In this document: positions 1-8,367 of the stretch, one piece after another
Layout: each line of letters begins with the position of its first letter
Position numbering within the stretch: position 1 is the first letter of the stretch
Assembly: GCF_003431825.1 (NCBI RefSeq)
Contig: NZ_CP020083.1
Coordinates: 1,650,501 to 1,714,500 of the forward strand
Direction: 5' to 3'
Source: Blastomonas fulva
GTDB lineage: Bacteria > Pseudomonadota > Alphaproteobacteria > Sphingomonadales > Sphingomonadaceae
Length of the DNA: 64,000 bases
The notes under the pieces: generated by a model
What the model saw: the letters and a program-made list of their open reading frames with translations, nothing else
The model's database searches: none
What the model was told of the DNA's origin: nothing
Made by a program: the position numbers and the translations under genes

Positions 1-244
1 TGCCGGACACCACCAGCTTGGGCACCGTGTTGATGAAGCCCGAAAACGGCTGGATGTCGGAGGCCGGCCAGAACGCGAACCATTCCTCGTACATCTTTCG
101 GCCCATCAGCACCAGGTCCTGCCCGGCGATCGACTGCGCGATCAGCGGCGAAAAGTCCTGATACAGCTCGGGCCGGACAAAAGTGTCGGGCGCCTCGACC
201 ACGCCGTCGAGCGAGATGAACAGGAACGACGCAAGTTTCCGCAT
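1..244 (-). CDS. DHFR-like / RibD C-terminal domain protein (3' end cut off by the window)
   Basis: The first 81 residues are visible; the gene continues to the left of position 1. It begins MRKLASFLFISLDGVVEAP and continues with a VLMGRKMYEEW stretch, the pattern of the RibD C-terminal/dihydrofolate-reductase-like family, small NADPH-dependent cytosolic reductases of mostly unknown substrate. The start is the ATG at 244-242; no other start in frame fits the conserved N-terminus. It is divergent from the small membrane protein that follows. The family call is firm, but the substrate is not: most homologues of this kind are annotated only as dihydrofolate reductase family proteins. Confidence 0.85.
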   Translation of the reverse strand, partial: MRKLASFLFISLDGVVEAPDTFVRPELYQDFSPLIAQSIAGQDLVLMGRKMYEEWFAFWPASDIQPFSGFINTVPKLVVSG

Positions 245-402
245 GGTTTACCTCGCTATGTCGGGCGCGATCATGACTCATGGGGCGGGGCACGTCATGC
301 GGAAAGTCGGGAGGAGGTGCCTTCTACACTACGAGCGTCGTGTGAATCCTTTGCAGGGGGTCACTGCGAATGGTAAAGTACCGCCAGATTTGGAGACACA
401 TA

Positions 403-744
403 ATGCTGCCTGTTATGTTAACTCTCGTCGTCGTGATTGTATTGGTTTCGATGTCGATGCTTGCGAACAGAAAGTTTCGTGCCGTTGATCGGTTGCCGAT
501 GCAGTGGTCCAATCGGGGCGAAGTGAACTGGACTGCGCCCCGCGTCGCCGCGTTGGCTGTCATGCCGGTCTTGGGAACGCTGGTATTATGTGCGGCCAGC
601 TTGTCCTCTATCTTCGTCGATCCACGCCCCGGTCAGGAAAACATGGTCATCCCGGCCATGCTGGTCATGGCGCTGGTAGCGATCGGCATTCATCATTTGC
701 ATATCACCTTGATCGCCAGATATCTGGGGAAGGCAGGCGATTGA
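403..744 (+). CDS. small membrane protein, DUF1648-like
   Basis: A 113-residue protein with three hydrophobic segments (about residues 2-19, 44-61 and 75-93). Between the first two lies LPMQWSNRGEVNW, resembling the short soluble motif of DUF1648 proteins, which carry an LPxHW-like sequence after the first helix. An ATG at 370 is also in frame, but the ATG at 403 has a GGAG seven bases upstream (392-395) and starts directly at the first helix, so I prefer 403. The stop at 742-744 nearly touches the next gene, suggesting co-transcription. No function can be assigned; the family is associated with integral membrane proteins of unknown role. Confidence 0.6.
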   Translation: MLPVMLTLVVVIVLVSMSMLANRKFRAVDRLPMQWSNRGEVNWTAPRVAALAVMPVLGTLVLCAASLSSIFVDPRPGQENMVIPAMLVMALVAIGIHHLHITLIARYLGKAGD

Positions 745-745
745 G

Positions 746-1033
746 GTGGGTGCGCGTGCGATAACGCAGATATTGCCAGCACTTCCGCTGTCCAGCATCG
801 ACAAGGTCACCTTCTACAAGCGCGACGAGGTCGCAACCGACCTCATCTGCTGCGAGGTGGTGACCGGCAAAAGGCTCTGGAACTTTCACGAGGAAATGCC
901 GGACTGGGGCGAGCTGATCGCCCATCTGGGCGGCCTGCGGGGCTTTCGGTCGGACTGGTTCGCAGAGGTTCTGCAACCTCCCTTTGCGCTGCGCGAGACG
1001 GTGGCGTTCGAGCGCTCGGTTGGGGCAGGATAG
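746..1033 (+). CDS. conserved hypothetical protein, 95 aa
   Basis: A soluble 95-residue protein starting with GTG at 746, one base after the stop of the preceding gene. It contains VTFYKRDEVATDLICCEVV and a WNFHEEMPDWGELIAHL stretch, with no signal peptide or membrane segment. Composition and third-position GC match neighbouring real genes, and the Trp-rich middle looks like a small domain of unknown function found in alphaproteobacteria. The ATG-less start is uncertain because no clear Shine-Dalgarno sequence was found. It is followed by a GC-rich hairpin at 1043-1070. I do not recognise a function. Confidence 0.6.
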   Translation: MGARAITQILPALPLSSIDKVTFYKRDEVATDLICCEVVTGKRLWNFHEEMPDWGELIAHLGGLRGFRSDWFAEVLQPPFALRETVAFERSVGAG

Positions 1034-1042
1034 CCAACCCCT

Positions 1043-1070
1043 CTCCCCTCCCGCAAGCGGTAGGGGGGAG
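1043..1070. repeat. REP-like GC-rich hairpin
   Basis: A run of C's and T's reading CTCTCCCCTCCCGC is followed after a short loop by GCGGTAGGGGGGAG, giving an imperfect inverted repeat. The same CTCCC/GGGAG hairpin recurs after other genes in this window (1907-1938, 34362-34526, 37037-37058). It probably acts as a transcript end or REP element. Confidence 0.5.
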
Positions 1071-1085
1071 GACTGAAAAATTCCC

Positions 1086-1117
1086 CTTGAAGCTGACGTA
1101 ACGTCAAGTGGCATAAG
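1086..1117 (+). promoter_or_regulatory. MerR-type promoter/operator with 19-bp spacer, leaderless start
   Basis: A -35-like TTGAAG (1087-1092) and a -10-like CATAAG (1112-1117) are separated by 19 bp, the over-long spacer typical of MerR-regulated promoters. The spacer contains the perfect palindrome TGACGTAACGTCA (1094-1106), flanked by CTTGA and TCAAG. The ATG of the MerR gene is at 1124, seven bases after the -10 box, so transcription should begin at or next to the start codon and the mRNA should be leaderless. Autoregulation is inferred from position. Confidence 0.6.
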
Positions 1118-1123
1118 CCGCTT

Positions 1124-1900
1124 ATGACTGATTCGCTCGACATTGCCGCCGTCACCCGGCTCACCGGTCTCACCGCCCGCGCGCTGCGTTTTTACGAGGC
1201 GCGGGGGTTGGTGGAGCCGTTGCGCACTGCGTCTGGGCGGCGGCATTATGATGCGGCGGCGCTGGAGCGGCTGAACCTCATCCTGTCGCTCAAGAAGGCG
1301 GGGCTGACTCTGGCGCAGATCCAGCGGCTGACCGCCAACCGGCGGATCGATCTTCACGGGCTGATCACCGCACAGCTCGACCATCTCGAGGCGCAGGCGC
1401 GGCGCATATCCGATGCGCAGGCACTTCTCGTTTCCGTCAAGTCACGCATCGATCGCGGCGAGCCCATCGATGCAGAGACCTTCTGCTCGCTGATCCGACA
1501 CGAACAACAGGACACGACAACCATGTCACAAGACCAATGGAAGGCGGTGACCGACCGCTATTTCACCCCCGAAGAGCAGGCCGAATGGGCCGAGAAGATG
1601 GGCGCAATGACGCCCGGTTTCGATAACGAGGCCTATGCCGCGCAATGGAAGGATCTGGGCGACGCGATCAAGGCCGCGCTGCCGATGGACCCTGCCAGCG
1701 AGGCCGCAGCGGGCTTTGTCGCGCGCTGGTTCGAATTGCTCAAACCCTTCACCCAGGTTGCGAGCCCGGCGATGATGCAGGGCACGATGAAGATGTACGA
1801 CGACATGCCCAACTGGCCGGTTCAGGCCGATCCCGGCTTCGATAGCGAGGTGTGGGCATTCATCAAATTGGCCTCTGCGGCGCGGCTGGCGAAGGGGTAA
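1124..1900 (+). CDS. MerR family transcriptional regulator with TipAS-like C-terminus
   Basis: A 258-residue cytosolic regulator. Residues about 5-72 form the MerR winged helix-turn-helix (TRLTGLTARALRFYEARGL, then RRHYDAAALERLNLI). A coiled linker follows at about 80-115. The C-terminal 120 residues (DRYFTPEEQAEWAEKMG and onwards) match the TipAS/antibiotic-recognition type of alpha-helical effector domain. Proteins with this layout bind hydrophobic drugs or metabolites and twist an over-spaced promoter into activity. The gene's own promoter has a 19-bp spacer with a perfect palindrome, implying autoregulation. The target and ligand are unknown; no efflux gene sits beside it. Confidence 0.85.
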   Translation: MTDSLDIAAVTRLTGLTARALRFYEARGLVEPLRTASGRRHYDAAALERLNLILSLKKAGLTLAQIQRLTANRRIDLHGLITAQLDHLEAQARRISDAQALLVSVKSRIDRGEPIDAETFCSLIRHEQQDTTTMSQDQWKAVTDRYFTPEEQAEWAEKMGAMTPGFDNEAYAAQWKDLGDAIKAALPMDPASEAAAGFVARWFELLKPFTQVASPAMMQGTMKMYDDMPNWPVQADPGFDSEVWAFIKLASAARLAKG

Positions 1901-1906
1901 CACAGG

Positions 1907-1938
1907 CCTCTCCCCTCCCGCGGGCGGGAGGGGAGAGG
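1907..1938. terminator. perfect 15-bp GC-rich hairpin between convergent genes
   Basis: The arm at 1907-1921 (CCTCTCCCCTCCCGC) is an exact reverse complement of the arm at 1924-1938, with a 2-base loop. It lies between the stop codons of the convergent MerR and FAD-oxidoreductase genes. There is no T-run, so it may be a REP-type element or a bidirectional transcript-end hairpin. Confidence 0.6.
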
Positions 1939-1939
1939 G

Positions 1940-3547
1940 TCACCCCCGCCGCCATCTCTTGTCCGCCAGCACCACCTTTGCCGCATTGTGCCCCGGCGCG
2001 CCGGTGACGCCGCCGCCGGGGTGCGTGCCCGATCCGCACATGTACAGCCCCTTCAATGGCCCGCGATAATCAGCATGGCCCAGCACCGGGCGCGCGGCCC
2101 AGAGTTGGTCGAGGCTCATCCGGCCATGGAAGATGTCGCCGCCGATCAGGCCGAAGGTGCGCTCCAGACCTTTGGGGCTGAGCACCTGCTTGCCCAGGAT
2201 CGAAGCGCGAAAGCCAGGCGCGTGCGCCTCGACCGTATCGATGATCGTGCCCGCAGCCGCCGCTTCCTGCTCGGGCGTCCAGTCGAGCTTGGGGTCGAAT
2301 TGCTGGCAGAACAGGCTCGCGACATGATGCCCCGCGGGCGCTAGACTGTCGTCGACGAGCGAGGGGATCAGCATCTCGACGATCGGTTCGCGCGACCAGC
2401 CGTGCGCCTTGGCATCGCTGAACGCGCGGTCCATGTAATCGAGGCTGGGCGCGATGACGATGCCTGCGCGCAGATGCTCGCCCCAAGGGTTTTCGGCCCC
2501 GGGCAGACATGTGAAATCGGGCAGCCGGTCGAGCGCGACGTTCATCCGGAAGCTGCCCGATCCGCAAACGTAGCCATCGATCCGCCGCGCGAAATCTTGC
2601 GGAAGTGCGGCGCGCGGCACCATCTTCCCATAGAGCAGTTTCGGCCCGACATTGGCGATGATGCGTTGGCTCCGCAGTTCCTCGCCGCTTGCCAGCCGCA
2701 CTCCGGTGGCGCGATCGCCCTCGACCAGCACCTTTTCGACCGGGCTGTTCAAGCTGATCTCGACGCCTTGCTCGGCGCAGGCCTCGGCCATCATCCGGGT
2801 AATGCTGCCCATCCCGCCGATGACATGCCCCCAGCTGCCCTTGTGGCCGTTGACCTCGCCGAACACGTGGTGGAGCAATACATAGGCAGAGCCCGGCGTG
2901 TCGGGGCTGGCATAGTTGCCGACAACCGCGTCGAAGCCGAACGCCGCCTGTACAGCCGCGCTCTCGAACCAGGGGGTGAGGAACTCGCGCGCGGACTTGG
3001 TGAACAGGTCGAGCACGTCACGCTGGACCTCGCGCGGCAGCCGGGAAAGCAGCCGCCCGGTGGTCAGCGCATCGACCAGCCAGGCGACGCCGCCGCCGAC
3101 ATTGGGCGGCGGACGCAGCGCAAGCTCGCGCAGCACATCGGCGACGCGTTCGAGCATCGCGTAATAGCCCGGTAGCGCCTCGGCGTCCTTGCGCGAGAAG
3201 CGCGCGAACGCGGCTTGCGTGCGCTCCAGCCCGCCGCCGAGGATCAGATGATCGCCCTGCGCAAGCGGCAGGAAGTTCGACACCGGGCGCTCGATGACGC
3301 GATACCCGCGTCCGACCAGACCCATGTCGGCGATGACCTTGGGCTGGAGCAGGCTCACCGTGTAGCTGGCCACCGAATTGCGGAATCCGGGGTGAAATTC
3401 CTCGGTCACCGCCGCGCCGCCGATCACATTGCGCGCTTCGACGATCCGCACGGACAGGCCTGCGCGCGCCAGATAGAAGGCGCAGGTCAGGCCGTTATGG
3501 CCACCGCCGATGATGATCGCGTCCGGTGATGCGTGCGCCCTGCCCAT
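1940..3547 (-). CDS. CrtI/PYROXD2-type FAD-dependent oxidoreductase
   Basis: A 535-residue flavoprotein. Residues 10-35 hold the Rossmann FAD motif IIGGGHNGLTCAFYLARAGL followed by an acidic residue (VEA). The C-terminus carries the second FAD motif (GLYMCGSGTHPGGGVTGAPG), typical of the phytoene-desaturase/amine-oxidase superfamily. The length and GGGHNGL signature fit the PYROXD2 branch (phytoene dehydrogenase-like, substrate unknown) rather than a true carotenoid enzyme. No crt genes lie nearby, so a carotenoid role is not supported. No signal peptide is seen. It is convergent with the MerR gene and its stop overlaps the base of the hairpin region there. Confidence 0.85.
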   Translation of the reverse strand: MGRAHASPDAIIIGGGHNGLTCAFYLARAGLSVRIVEARNVIGGAAVTEEFHPGFRNSVASYTVSLLQPKVIADMGLVGRGYRVIERPVSNFLPLAQGDHLILGGGLERTQAAFARFSRKDAEALPGYYAMLERVADVLRELALRPPPNVGGGVAWLVDALTTGRLLSRLPREVQRDVLDLFTKSAREFLTPWFESAAVQAAFGFDAVVGNYASPDTPGSAYVLLHHVFGEVNGHKGSWGHVIGGMGSITRMMAEACAEQGVEISLNSPVEKVLVEGDRATGVRLASGEELRSQRIIANVGPKLLYGKMVPRAALPQDFARRIDGYVCGSGSFRMNVALDRLPDFTCLPGAENPWGEHLRAGIVIAPSLDYMDRAFSDAKAHGWSREPIVEMLIPSLVDDSLAPAGHHVASLFCQQFDPKLDWTPEQEAAAAGTIIDTVEAHAPGFRASILGKQVLSPKGLERTFGLIGGDIFHGRMSLDQLWAARPVLGHADYRGPLKGLYMCGSGTHPGGGVTGAPGHNAAKVVLADKRWRRG

Positions 3548-3648
3548 GCTGCTGGACTAGCCCAGCACCCCCGCCGCGCCAAGCCCGCACGGGTGCACCG
3601 GGGCGGGTGACGCTGTCACAAGAAATCGCTGGCGCGCACGCGCGGATA

Positions 3649-3665
3649 TTGATAGCGGTTCGCAA
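3649..3665. promoter_or_regulatory. possible Fur-type box upstream of feoA
   Basis: TTGATAGCGGTTCGCAA, ten bases before the feoA start, is partly dyad-like and resembles alphaproteobacterial Fur boxes of the TGAxAATxxTTCGCA kind. The match is incomplete; the call rests mainly on its place in front of ferrous-iron uptake genes. Confidence 0.3.
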
Positions 3666-3674
3666 CACCAGACC

Positions 3675-3938
3675 ATGCTTCTTGACCAGCTCCCCACCGG
3701 CCAGCGTGCGGAAATTTCCGCGATCGACTGGAGCGTCCTGCCTGCAGACGAAGGCAAGCGGCTGCGCGCGCTGGGCGTCGACGAAGGCGCGAGCGTCACC
3801 ATCCGCCATCGCGGCATCTTCTTCGGGCGCGATCCGATCGCGCTCAGCATCGGCCGGATGACGGTGGCGATCCGCCGCGTCCATGCCCGCGCCATCACGC
3901 TGCGCGCGCCCGACGCCGCGCCAGAGACCATCGCATGA
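3675..3938 (+). CDS. feoA: ferrous iron transport protein A
   Basis: An 87-residue SH3-like protein that partners FeoB in the inner membrane ferrous-iron importer. Visible family features are the start LLDQLPTGQRAEI, the central KRLRALGVDEGASVTIRH and the GRMTVAIRR strand near the end. The length is normal for FeoA. Its last four bases (ATGA, 3935-3938) overlap the feoB start, so the two are translationally coupled. No feoC follows. A weak Fur-like box lies just upstream. FeoA is thought to interact with the FeoB cytosolic G-domain; nothing here suggests a departure from that. Confidence 0.95.
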   Translation: MLLDQLPTGQRAEISAIDWSVLPADEGKRLRALGVDEGASVTIRHRGIFFGRDPIALSIGRMTVAIRRVHARAITLRAPDAAPETIA

Positions 3939-5791
3939 CCGTGCATCAGCCGCTGATCGCGCTGGTCGGCAACCCCAATGCAGGCAAGAGCGCGCTGTTC
4001 AATGCGCTAACCGGCGCGCGGCAGAAGATCGCGAACTATCCTGGCGTCACCGTCGAGCGCAAATCGGGCCGCTTTACTTTTGCCGATGGCCGTCCGGGTG
4101 AGCTCATCGATCTTCCCGGCAGCTACAGCCTCGATCCGACCAGCCCCGACGAGGCGGTGACCCGCGATGTGGTGATGGGCCGCCAGACGGGCGAGCGTCG
4201 GCCTGAGGCGCTGATCATCGTGCTCGATTCGGCCAATCTCGACCAGCATCTGGTGTTCGCGCTCGAGTTGCTGGCTTTGGGCCTGCCCACGGTGGTCGCG
4301 CTGAACATGGTGGATCTTGCCGAACGTGACGGGCTGACGCTCGATGCCGCGCGGCTGGCTGCGGACCTCGGCGTGCCGGTGATCCCCACGGTCGCGGTGC
4401 GGCGCAGGGGGCTGGCAGAACTCGCCGCCGCGCTCGATGCCGTGATCCTCGCCAAGCAGGGGCCGCACGCGCCGCTGGGCGAGCCGGACATGCGCGCGCG
4501 GCGCAGGCGAGCCGAGCACATCGCCAACAGCGCGATCGTTTCGCAGACCGACAGCCGCCGCTGGACCGACCGCGCCGATGGCGTGCTGCTCCACCCTTTT
4601 GCCGGGCCGATCATCCTGTTTGCGCTGCTGTTCATCATCTTCCAGGCGGTGTTCAGCTGGGCAACGCCGTTCGCCGATGCGCTGGAGGCGGGTGCTGCGG
4701 CGCTGGGCGAACTCGCGACCGCGACGATCCCGGAAGGCTTCTTCCGCTCGATGGTGGTCGATGGCGTCATCGCGGGCGTCGGCTCGGTGGTCGTCTTCCT
4801 ACCGCAGATCATCATCCTGTTCTTTTTCATCCTGCTGATGGAGGCGACCGGATACATGGCGCGCGCTGCGTTCATCATGGACCGGATGATGGCGGGGGTC
4901 GGCCTGTCGGGACGCTCGTTCATTCCGCTGCTATCATCGTTCGCCTGCGCGATTCCGGGCATCATGGCGACGCGCAGCATCTCGGACGAGAAGGACCGGC
5001 TGACCACCATCCTGATCGCGCCGCTGATGACCTGCTCGGCGCGGCTGCCGGTCTATACCGTGATCATCGCCGCGTTCATCCCCTCCACCGCGATCGGCCC
5101 GGGGATAGGGATGCAGGGGCTGGTGCTGTTCGGGCTCTATGTCTTCGGCATCATCGGCGCGATGGTGGTCGCTCTGGTGCTGCGCTCGACCGTCGCCAAG
5201 GGCGGGGCGAGCGGCTTCCTGATGGAGATGCCCAAATACCAGCTGCCGCGGCTGCGCGATCTGGCATTGGGGCTGTGGCAGCGCGCTGCGCTGTTCCTGC
5301 GGCGGGCAGGCACGATCATCTTTGCGGTGACCATCGGCCTGTGGCTGCTGCTCACCTATCCGCAGGTGCCCGAAGGCAGCAGTATGAGCCAATCTGAATA
5401 TTCGGCTGCGGGACGGATTGCAGGCCTGCTCGAGCCGGTGGTCGCGCCGATCGGGTTCAGCCGCGACATCGCGCTGGCGCTGATCCCGGCGATGGCGGCG
5501 CGCGAGGTTGCCGTCTCGGCGCTGGCGACGACCTATGCGATCGACGCGCCCGACGAGGAAACCGCAGCGCTCGCGCTGGGCGAGCGGCTCGCGGGACGCT
5601 GGTCTTTGCCCACCGCGCTCGCGTTCCTCGCCTGGTTCGTGTTCGCGCCGCAGTGCATATCAACCATCGCGGTGACCAAGCGCGAGACCAATGGCTGGAA
5701 ATGGCCGATGTTCATGCTCGCCTATCTGTTCGGCCTGGCATGGGTCGCGGCAGGGATTACCTTCTGGACCGCGACGGCTTTAGGGCTATAA
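3935..5791 (+). CDS. feoB: ferrous iron transporter B
   Basis: A 618-residue GTP-dependent ferrous iron permease of the cytoplasmic membrane. The N-terminal G domain shows G1 (GNPNAGKS, residues 12-19), the switch NYPGVTVE (34-41), G3 DLPG (59-62) and G4 NMVD. A long polytopic domain follows, with the GxxG-like gate segments and a conserved CAIPGI stretch. It is shorter than the E. coli protein (about 770 residues), mainly from compact cytosolic loops, which is common in alphaproteobacteria. It overlaps feoA by four bases and is the last gene of that operon. Expression is probably controlled by iron. Confidence 0.97.
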   Translation: MTVHQPLIALVGNPNAGKSALFNALTGARQKIANYPGVTVERKSGRFTFADGRPGELIDLPGSYSLDPTSPDEAVTRDVVMGRQTGERRPEALIIVLDSANLDQHLVFALELLALGLPTVVALNMVDLAERDGLTLDAARLAADLGVPVIPTVAVRRRGLAELAAALDAVILAKQGPHAPLGEPDMRARRRRAEHIANSAIVSQTDSRRWTDRADGVLLHPFAGPIILFALLFIIFQAVFSWATPFADALEAGAAALGELATATIPEGFFRSMVVDGVIAGVGSVVVFLPQIIILFFFILLMEATGYMARAAFIMDRMMAGVGLSGRSFIPLLSSFACAIPGIMATRSISDEKDRLTTILIAPLMTCSARLPVYTVIIAAFIPSTAIGPGIGMQGLVLFGLYVFGIIGAMVVALVLRSTVAKGGASGFLMEMPKYQLPRLRDLALGLWQRAALFLRRAGTIIFAVTIGLWLLLTYPQVPEGSSMSQSEYSAAGRIAGLLEPVVAPIGFSRDIALALIPAMAAREVAVSALATTYAIDAPDEETAALALGERLAGRWSLPTALAFLAWFVFAPQCISTIAVTKRETNGWKWPMFMLAYLFGLAWVAAGITFWTATALGL

Positions 5792-5861
5792 ACGCGACAA
5801 CAGACCGGAGCGAATTTCTGCCCGGTCATCCACCACAGCACACAATATCCGGGGAAAGCAT

Positions 5862-6404
5862 ATGTCGGGCAGCGTCAACAAGGTCATTCTGATCGGCAAT
5901 CTGGGTGCCGATCCGGAAGTCCGCAGCTTCCAGAATGGTGGCAAGGTCGCCAATCTGCGGCTGGCCACCACCGAAAACTGGAAGGACCGCAACACCGGCG
6001 AAAAGCAGGAGCGGACCGACTGGCACACTGTCGCGATCTTCGGCGAAGGCCTGGTCGGCGTCGCCGAACGCTTCCTGCGCAAGGGAAGCAAGATCTATGT
6101 CGAAGGCCAGCTGCGCACCCGCAAATGGGCCGACAAGGACGGCAACGACCGCTACACCACCGAAGTCGTGCTGCAGGGCCCTGGCGCTGTGATGACCATG
6201 CTCGACGGCAAGCCCGGCGGCGGCGGTGGCGGCATGGGTGGCGGCGGCGGTGATTACGGCGGCGGTGGCGGCGCTCGCAGCAGCGGCGGCGGCTCGTCGG
6301 GCGGTGGCTCGGGTGGGGCGCGCGGCTTCAACGATGGCGGTTCTTCGAGCGGCTGGGGCGGCGGCGGCTTCGACGACGATCTCAACGACGACGTGCCGTT
6401 CTGA
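5862..6404 (+). CDS. ssb: single-stranded DNA-binding protein
   Basis: A 180-residue SSB. Residues 1-110 form the OB fold ([20 protein letters not shown], then [11 protein letters not shown] and [16 protein letters not shown]). The following ~60 residues are a Gly/Ser-rich disordered linker with many GGGG runs. The protein ends [10 protein letters not shown], the acidic tip that recruits replication and repair proteins. It works as a tetramer on single-stranded DNA. It stands alone between feoB and arsC; no SOS-type box was recognised in the 70-bp gap. The linker makes the DNA locally very GC-rich. Confidence 0.97.
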   Translation: MSGSVNKVILIGNLGADPEVRSFQNGGKVANLRLATTENWKDRNTGEKQERTDWHTVAIFGEGLVGVAERFLRKGSKIYVEGQLRTRKWADKDGNDRYTTEVVLQGPGAVMTMLDGKPGGGGGGMGGGGGDYGGGGGARSSGGGSSGGGSGGARGFNDGGSSSGWGGGGFDDDLNDDVPF

Positions 6405-6421
6405 TCCTGCGGAAACAGGCG

Positions 6422-6769
6422 ATGCAGTTCACCGTCTATCACAACCCGAAATGCGGCACCTCGCGCAACGTTCTGGCGGCCATCCGCGAGGCGGGGCACG
6501 AGCCGCAGGTTGTCGAATATCTCAAGACCCCGCCTTCGCGCGATACGCTGGAAAGCCTGATCGCGCAGGCGGGTGAGGGCGCGCGTGGCCTGCTGCGCGC
6601 CAAGGAGCCACTGGCCAAGGAGCTGGGACTCGATGATGCCGGCGTTACCGACGCGCAGATTGTCGATGCGATGATGGCGCACCCGATCCTGATCAACCGC
6701 CCGATCGTGGTGACACCTAATGCAGTCAAGCTCTGCCGGCCCAGCGAGACGGTGGCCGAGCTGCTCTGA
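6422..6769 (+). CDS. ArsC-family (glutaredoxin-type) arsenate reductase-like protein
   Basis: A 115-residue thioredoxin-fold protein. It starts QFTVYHNPKCGTSRN, with the single active cysteine (Cys11) in the CGTSRN loop, and also has LLRAKE and the RPIVVTPNAVKLCRP segment, whose arginines line the arsenate pocket in ArsC. This is the layout of ArsC (glutaredoxin-coupled) and of its relative YfgD. It lies 17 bases after ssb, with no arsR or arsB nearby, so a dedicated arsenic-resistance role is not shown by context. A general YfgD-like oxidoreductase role is equally possible. Confidence 0.85.
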   Translation: MQFTVYHNPKCGTSRNVLAAIREAGHEPQVVEYLKTPPSRDTLESLIAQAGEGARGLLRAKEPLAKELGLDDAGVTDAQIVDAMMAHPILINRPIVVTPNAVKLCRPSETVAELL

Positions 6770-6774
6770 GCGCG

Positions 6775-6806
6775 AAAACCCCGGCGGGCTCAAGCCGCGC
6801 CGGGGT
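6775..6806 (-). terminator. rho-independent terminator for the decarboxylase operon
   Basis: On the minus strand a GC-rich stem built from 6793-6806 and 6778-6790, with one bulge and a 2-base loop, is followed by TTTT (6778-6775). It lies 25 bases beyond the stop at 6831. It may also act on arsC transcripts from the other side, although no T-run follows in that direction. Confidence 0.7.
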
Positions 6807-6830
6807 CAGGAGTGTTCGTTTGGGCGCCCG

Positions 6831-7568
6831 TCAGGTCAAATAATCGTGCAGCACGCGACCATAAGGCAGCGTCATGTCGGTCACCAGATGCAGGCCGCCG
6901 GTGTGTTCGAGCACCGGCAGGTCGGCGAGCGGGCAGTTGACCGAATCGATCAGCTCGACCCGCGCCCGCCCGGTCCACGCGCCATTCACCACCACATCGG
7001 CAAAGGTGATGCCGACAAGCTGCGCGATTGCGGGCGATCCGTCGATGTCGGGGATCAGCTTGAGCGTCACCTGCGTGCGCTTGAGCAGCGCCTCGATTGC
7101 TGCCGGATCGGTCGGGCTGCCGTGCTTGTACACCATCGTCCCGCTGGCGACGGTCTGCCCGGCATAGGTCAGCACTCCGGTCAGCGTGTCGCCCACGGTA
7201 TCCAGCTTGGCGATGCCGTACTTCATCGGATAGCCCCAGATCTCGCGACCGCCCGCGAGCGGCGGGCAGTTGTCGACGTACATCTGGGTGAGGAAGGTGC
7301 ACCTCTCGCCGCCCAGCGCGCAGGGGATCGCCTGCGCCACCGCCGAATAGGCGCCGAAGCCCTCGCCATCGGGCAGGTCGAGCCATTGCACCGAGACGAC
7401 ATCGCCATCGGGTTCGAGTGGCTCGGGCAGCATCTGGCGGATCATCGCCGGATCGGTCCGGTAGTTGATGATCATGTACTGGCGTTCGAAGAACTTGTAC
7501 GGGCCCACCGGATAGGTCGGGCTCTGCAGCGGCATGGAGCTGAGCTTCAGCACATCCTGCTTGTTCAT
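6831..7568 (-). CDS. acetoacetate decarboxylase-like protein, Schiff-base lysine replaced
   Basis: A 245-residue protein of the acetoacetate decarboxylase (ADC) fold, starting MNKQDVLKLSSMPLQSP. It shares the whole fold with the neighbouring copy at 7582-8337 (YPVGPYKFFERQYMIINYRTDP, then GREIWGYPMKYGIAK). In characterised ADC the catalytic pair is Lys-Lys in a PKK motif. Here the motif reads PMK, so the first lysine, which forms the Schiff base, is methionine. It may therefore be a non-decarboxylating ADC-like enzyme or a partner subunit. It is last in the patatin-ADC-ADC operon, 13 bp after its paralogue, and is followed by a good terminator. Confidence 0.85.
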   Translation of the reverse strand: MNKQDVLKLSSMPLQSPTYPVGPYKFFERQYMIINYRTDPAMIRQMLPEPLEPDGDVVSVQWLDLPDGEGFGAYSAVAQAIPCALGGERCTFLTQMYVDNCPPLAGGREIWGYPMKYGIAKLDTVGDTLTGVLTYAGQTVASGTMVYKHGSPTDPAAIEALLKRTQVTLKLIPDIDGSPAIAQLVGITFADVVVNGAWTGRARVELIDSVNCPLADLPVLEHTGGLHLVTDMTLPYGRVLHDYLT

Positions 7569-7581
7569 GTCCTGTCCCCCC

Positions 7582-8337
7582 TCAGCCTTCGGCGTCTTTG
7601 ATGTAATCGAACAGCACCCGGCCGTGCGGCAGAGTGAGATCGCTGATGAAGTGCTTTCCGCCGACGATGCGCAGGATCGGCAGGTCCGCCACCGGCGCGT
7701 TGACATGCGGGATCAGCTGCAGCCGCGCTGGGCTGACCCAGCTGCCCTTCACCGTGACGTCCTCCAGATTATAGGCGACCAGCTGGCAGATCTTGGGGCT
7801 GCCATCGACATCGGGGATGATCTTGAGGTTGCACGATGTCTTGGTCATCGATTTGGCCTGCGCCTCGCAGCCGCCGGGGCTCTCCTGCCACTTGTACGCC
7901 ATCGTTCCCATCGCCACCGTTTGGCCCGCATAAGAGAGCGTGCCGGTCAGCGTGTCCGACGCGACGATCAGCTTTGGGAGAGCGTATTTCTTGGGAAAGC
8001 CCCATATCTCGCGGCCTGCGCTGATCGGCGGCTCGTCGTCGAGATACATCTGCGCAGTGTAGTTGATCGGCTCCCCCTGATAGGTGCAGGGGATGACGAT
8101 ACCGCTTTCGGTATAGTCGCCGAACCCCGAGCTGTCGGGCATGCGGATCCATTCGTAGAGCACCAGATTGTCGGCATTGGGCTCGAGCGGCTCGGGCACC
8201 GCGGCGCGCAGTGCAACCGGGTCGGTCTCGTAGGTCACGATCATGAATTCGCGGTTTATGAAGCGGTACGGGCCGAGCGGATAGCTGGGCGCTGCGGCGG
8301 GCATGGAAGGCAGTTTCAGGATGTCTTCAGGCGTCAT
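7582..8337 (-). CDS. adc: acetoacetate decarboxylase
   Basis: A 251-residue ADC-family protein (MTPEDILKLPSMPAAAPSYP). It keeps the FPKK motif in AGREIWGFPKKYALPK, so both the Schiff-base lysine and the neighbouring lysine that lowers its pKa are present. The expected reaction is acetoacetate to acetone and CO2 in the cytosol, although ADC-fold proteins also act on other keto acids. Its neighbours support ketone-body or PHB turnover: a patatin-like protein upstream in the same operon (30-bp gap) and 3-hydroxybutyrate dehydrogenase, which makes acetoacetate, divergently transcribed. The paralogue downstream differs at the catalytic lysine. Confidence 0.85.
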   Translation of the reverse strand: MTPEDILKLPSMPAAAPSYPLGPYRFINREFMIVTYETDPVALRAAVPEPLEPNADNLVLYEWIRMPDSSGFGDYTESGIVIPCTYQGEPINYTAQMYLDDEPPISAGREIWGFPKKYALPKLIVASDTLTGTLSYAGQTVAMGTMAYKWQESPGGCEAQAKSMTKTSCNLKIIPDVDGSPKICQLVAYNLEDVTVKGSWVSPARLQLIPHVNAPVADLPILRIVGGKHFISDLTLPHGRVLFDYIKDAEG

Positions 8338-8367
8338 GGTCAGGAACCCCCGTTTTTGACCAAAGGA

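Noticed and set aside
1940..3547. Phytoene desaturase for carotenoid synthesis
   Set aside because: The motif and length fit the PYROXD2 branch, and no other carotenoid gene is nearby.
6422..6769. An arsenic-resistance operon
   Set aside because: Only the ArsC-like gene is present; no regulator, pump or methylase lies beside it.
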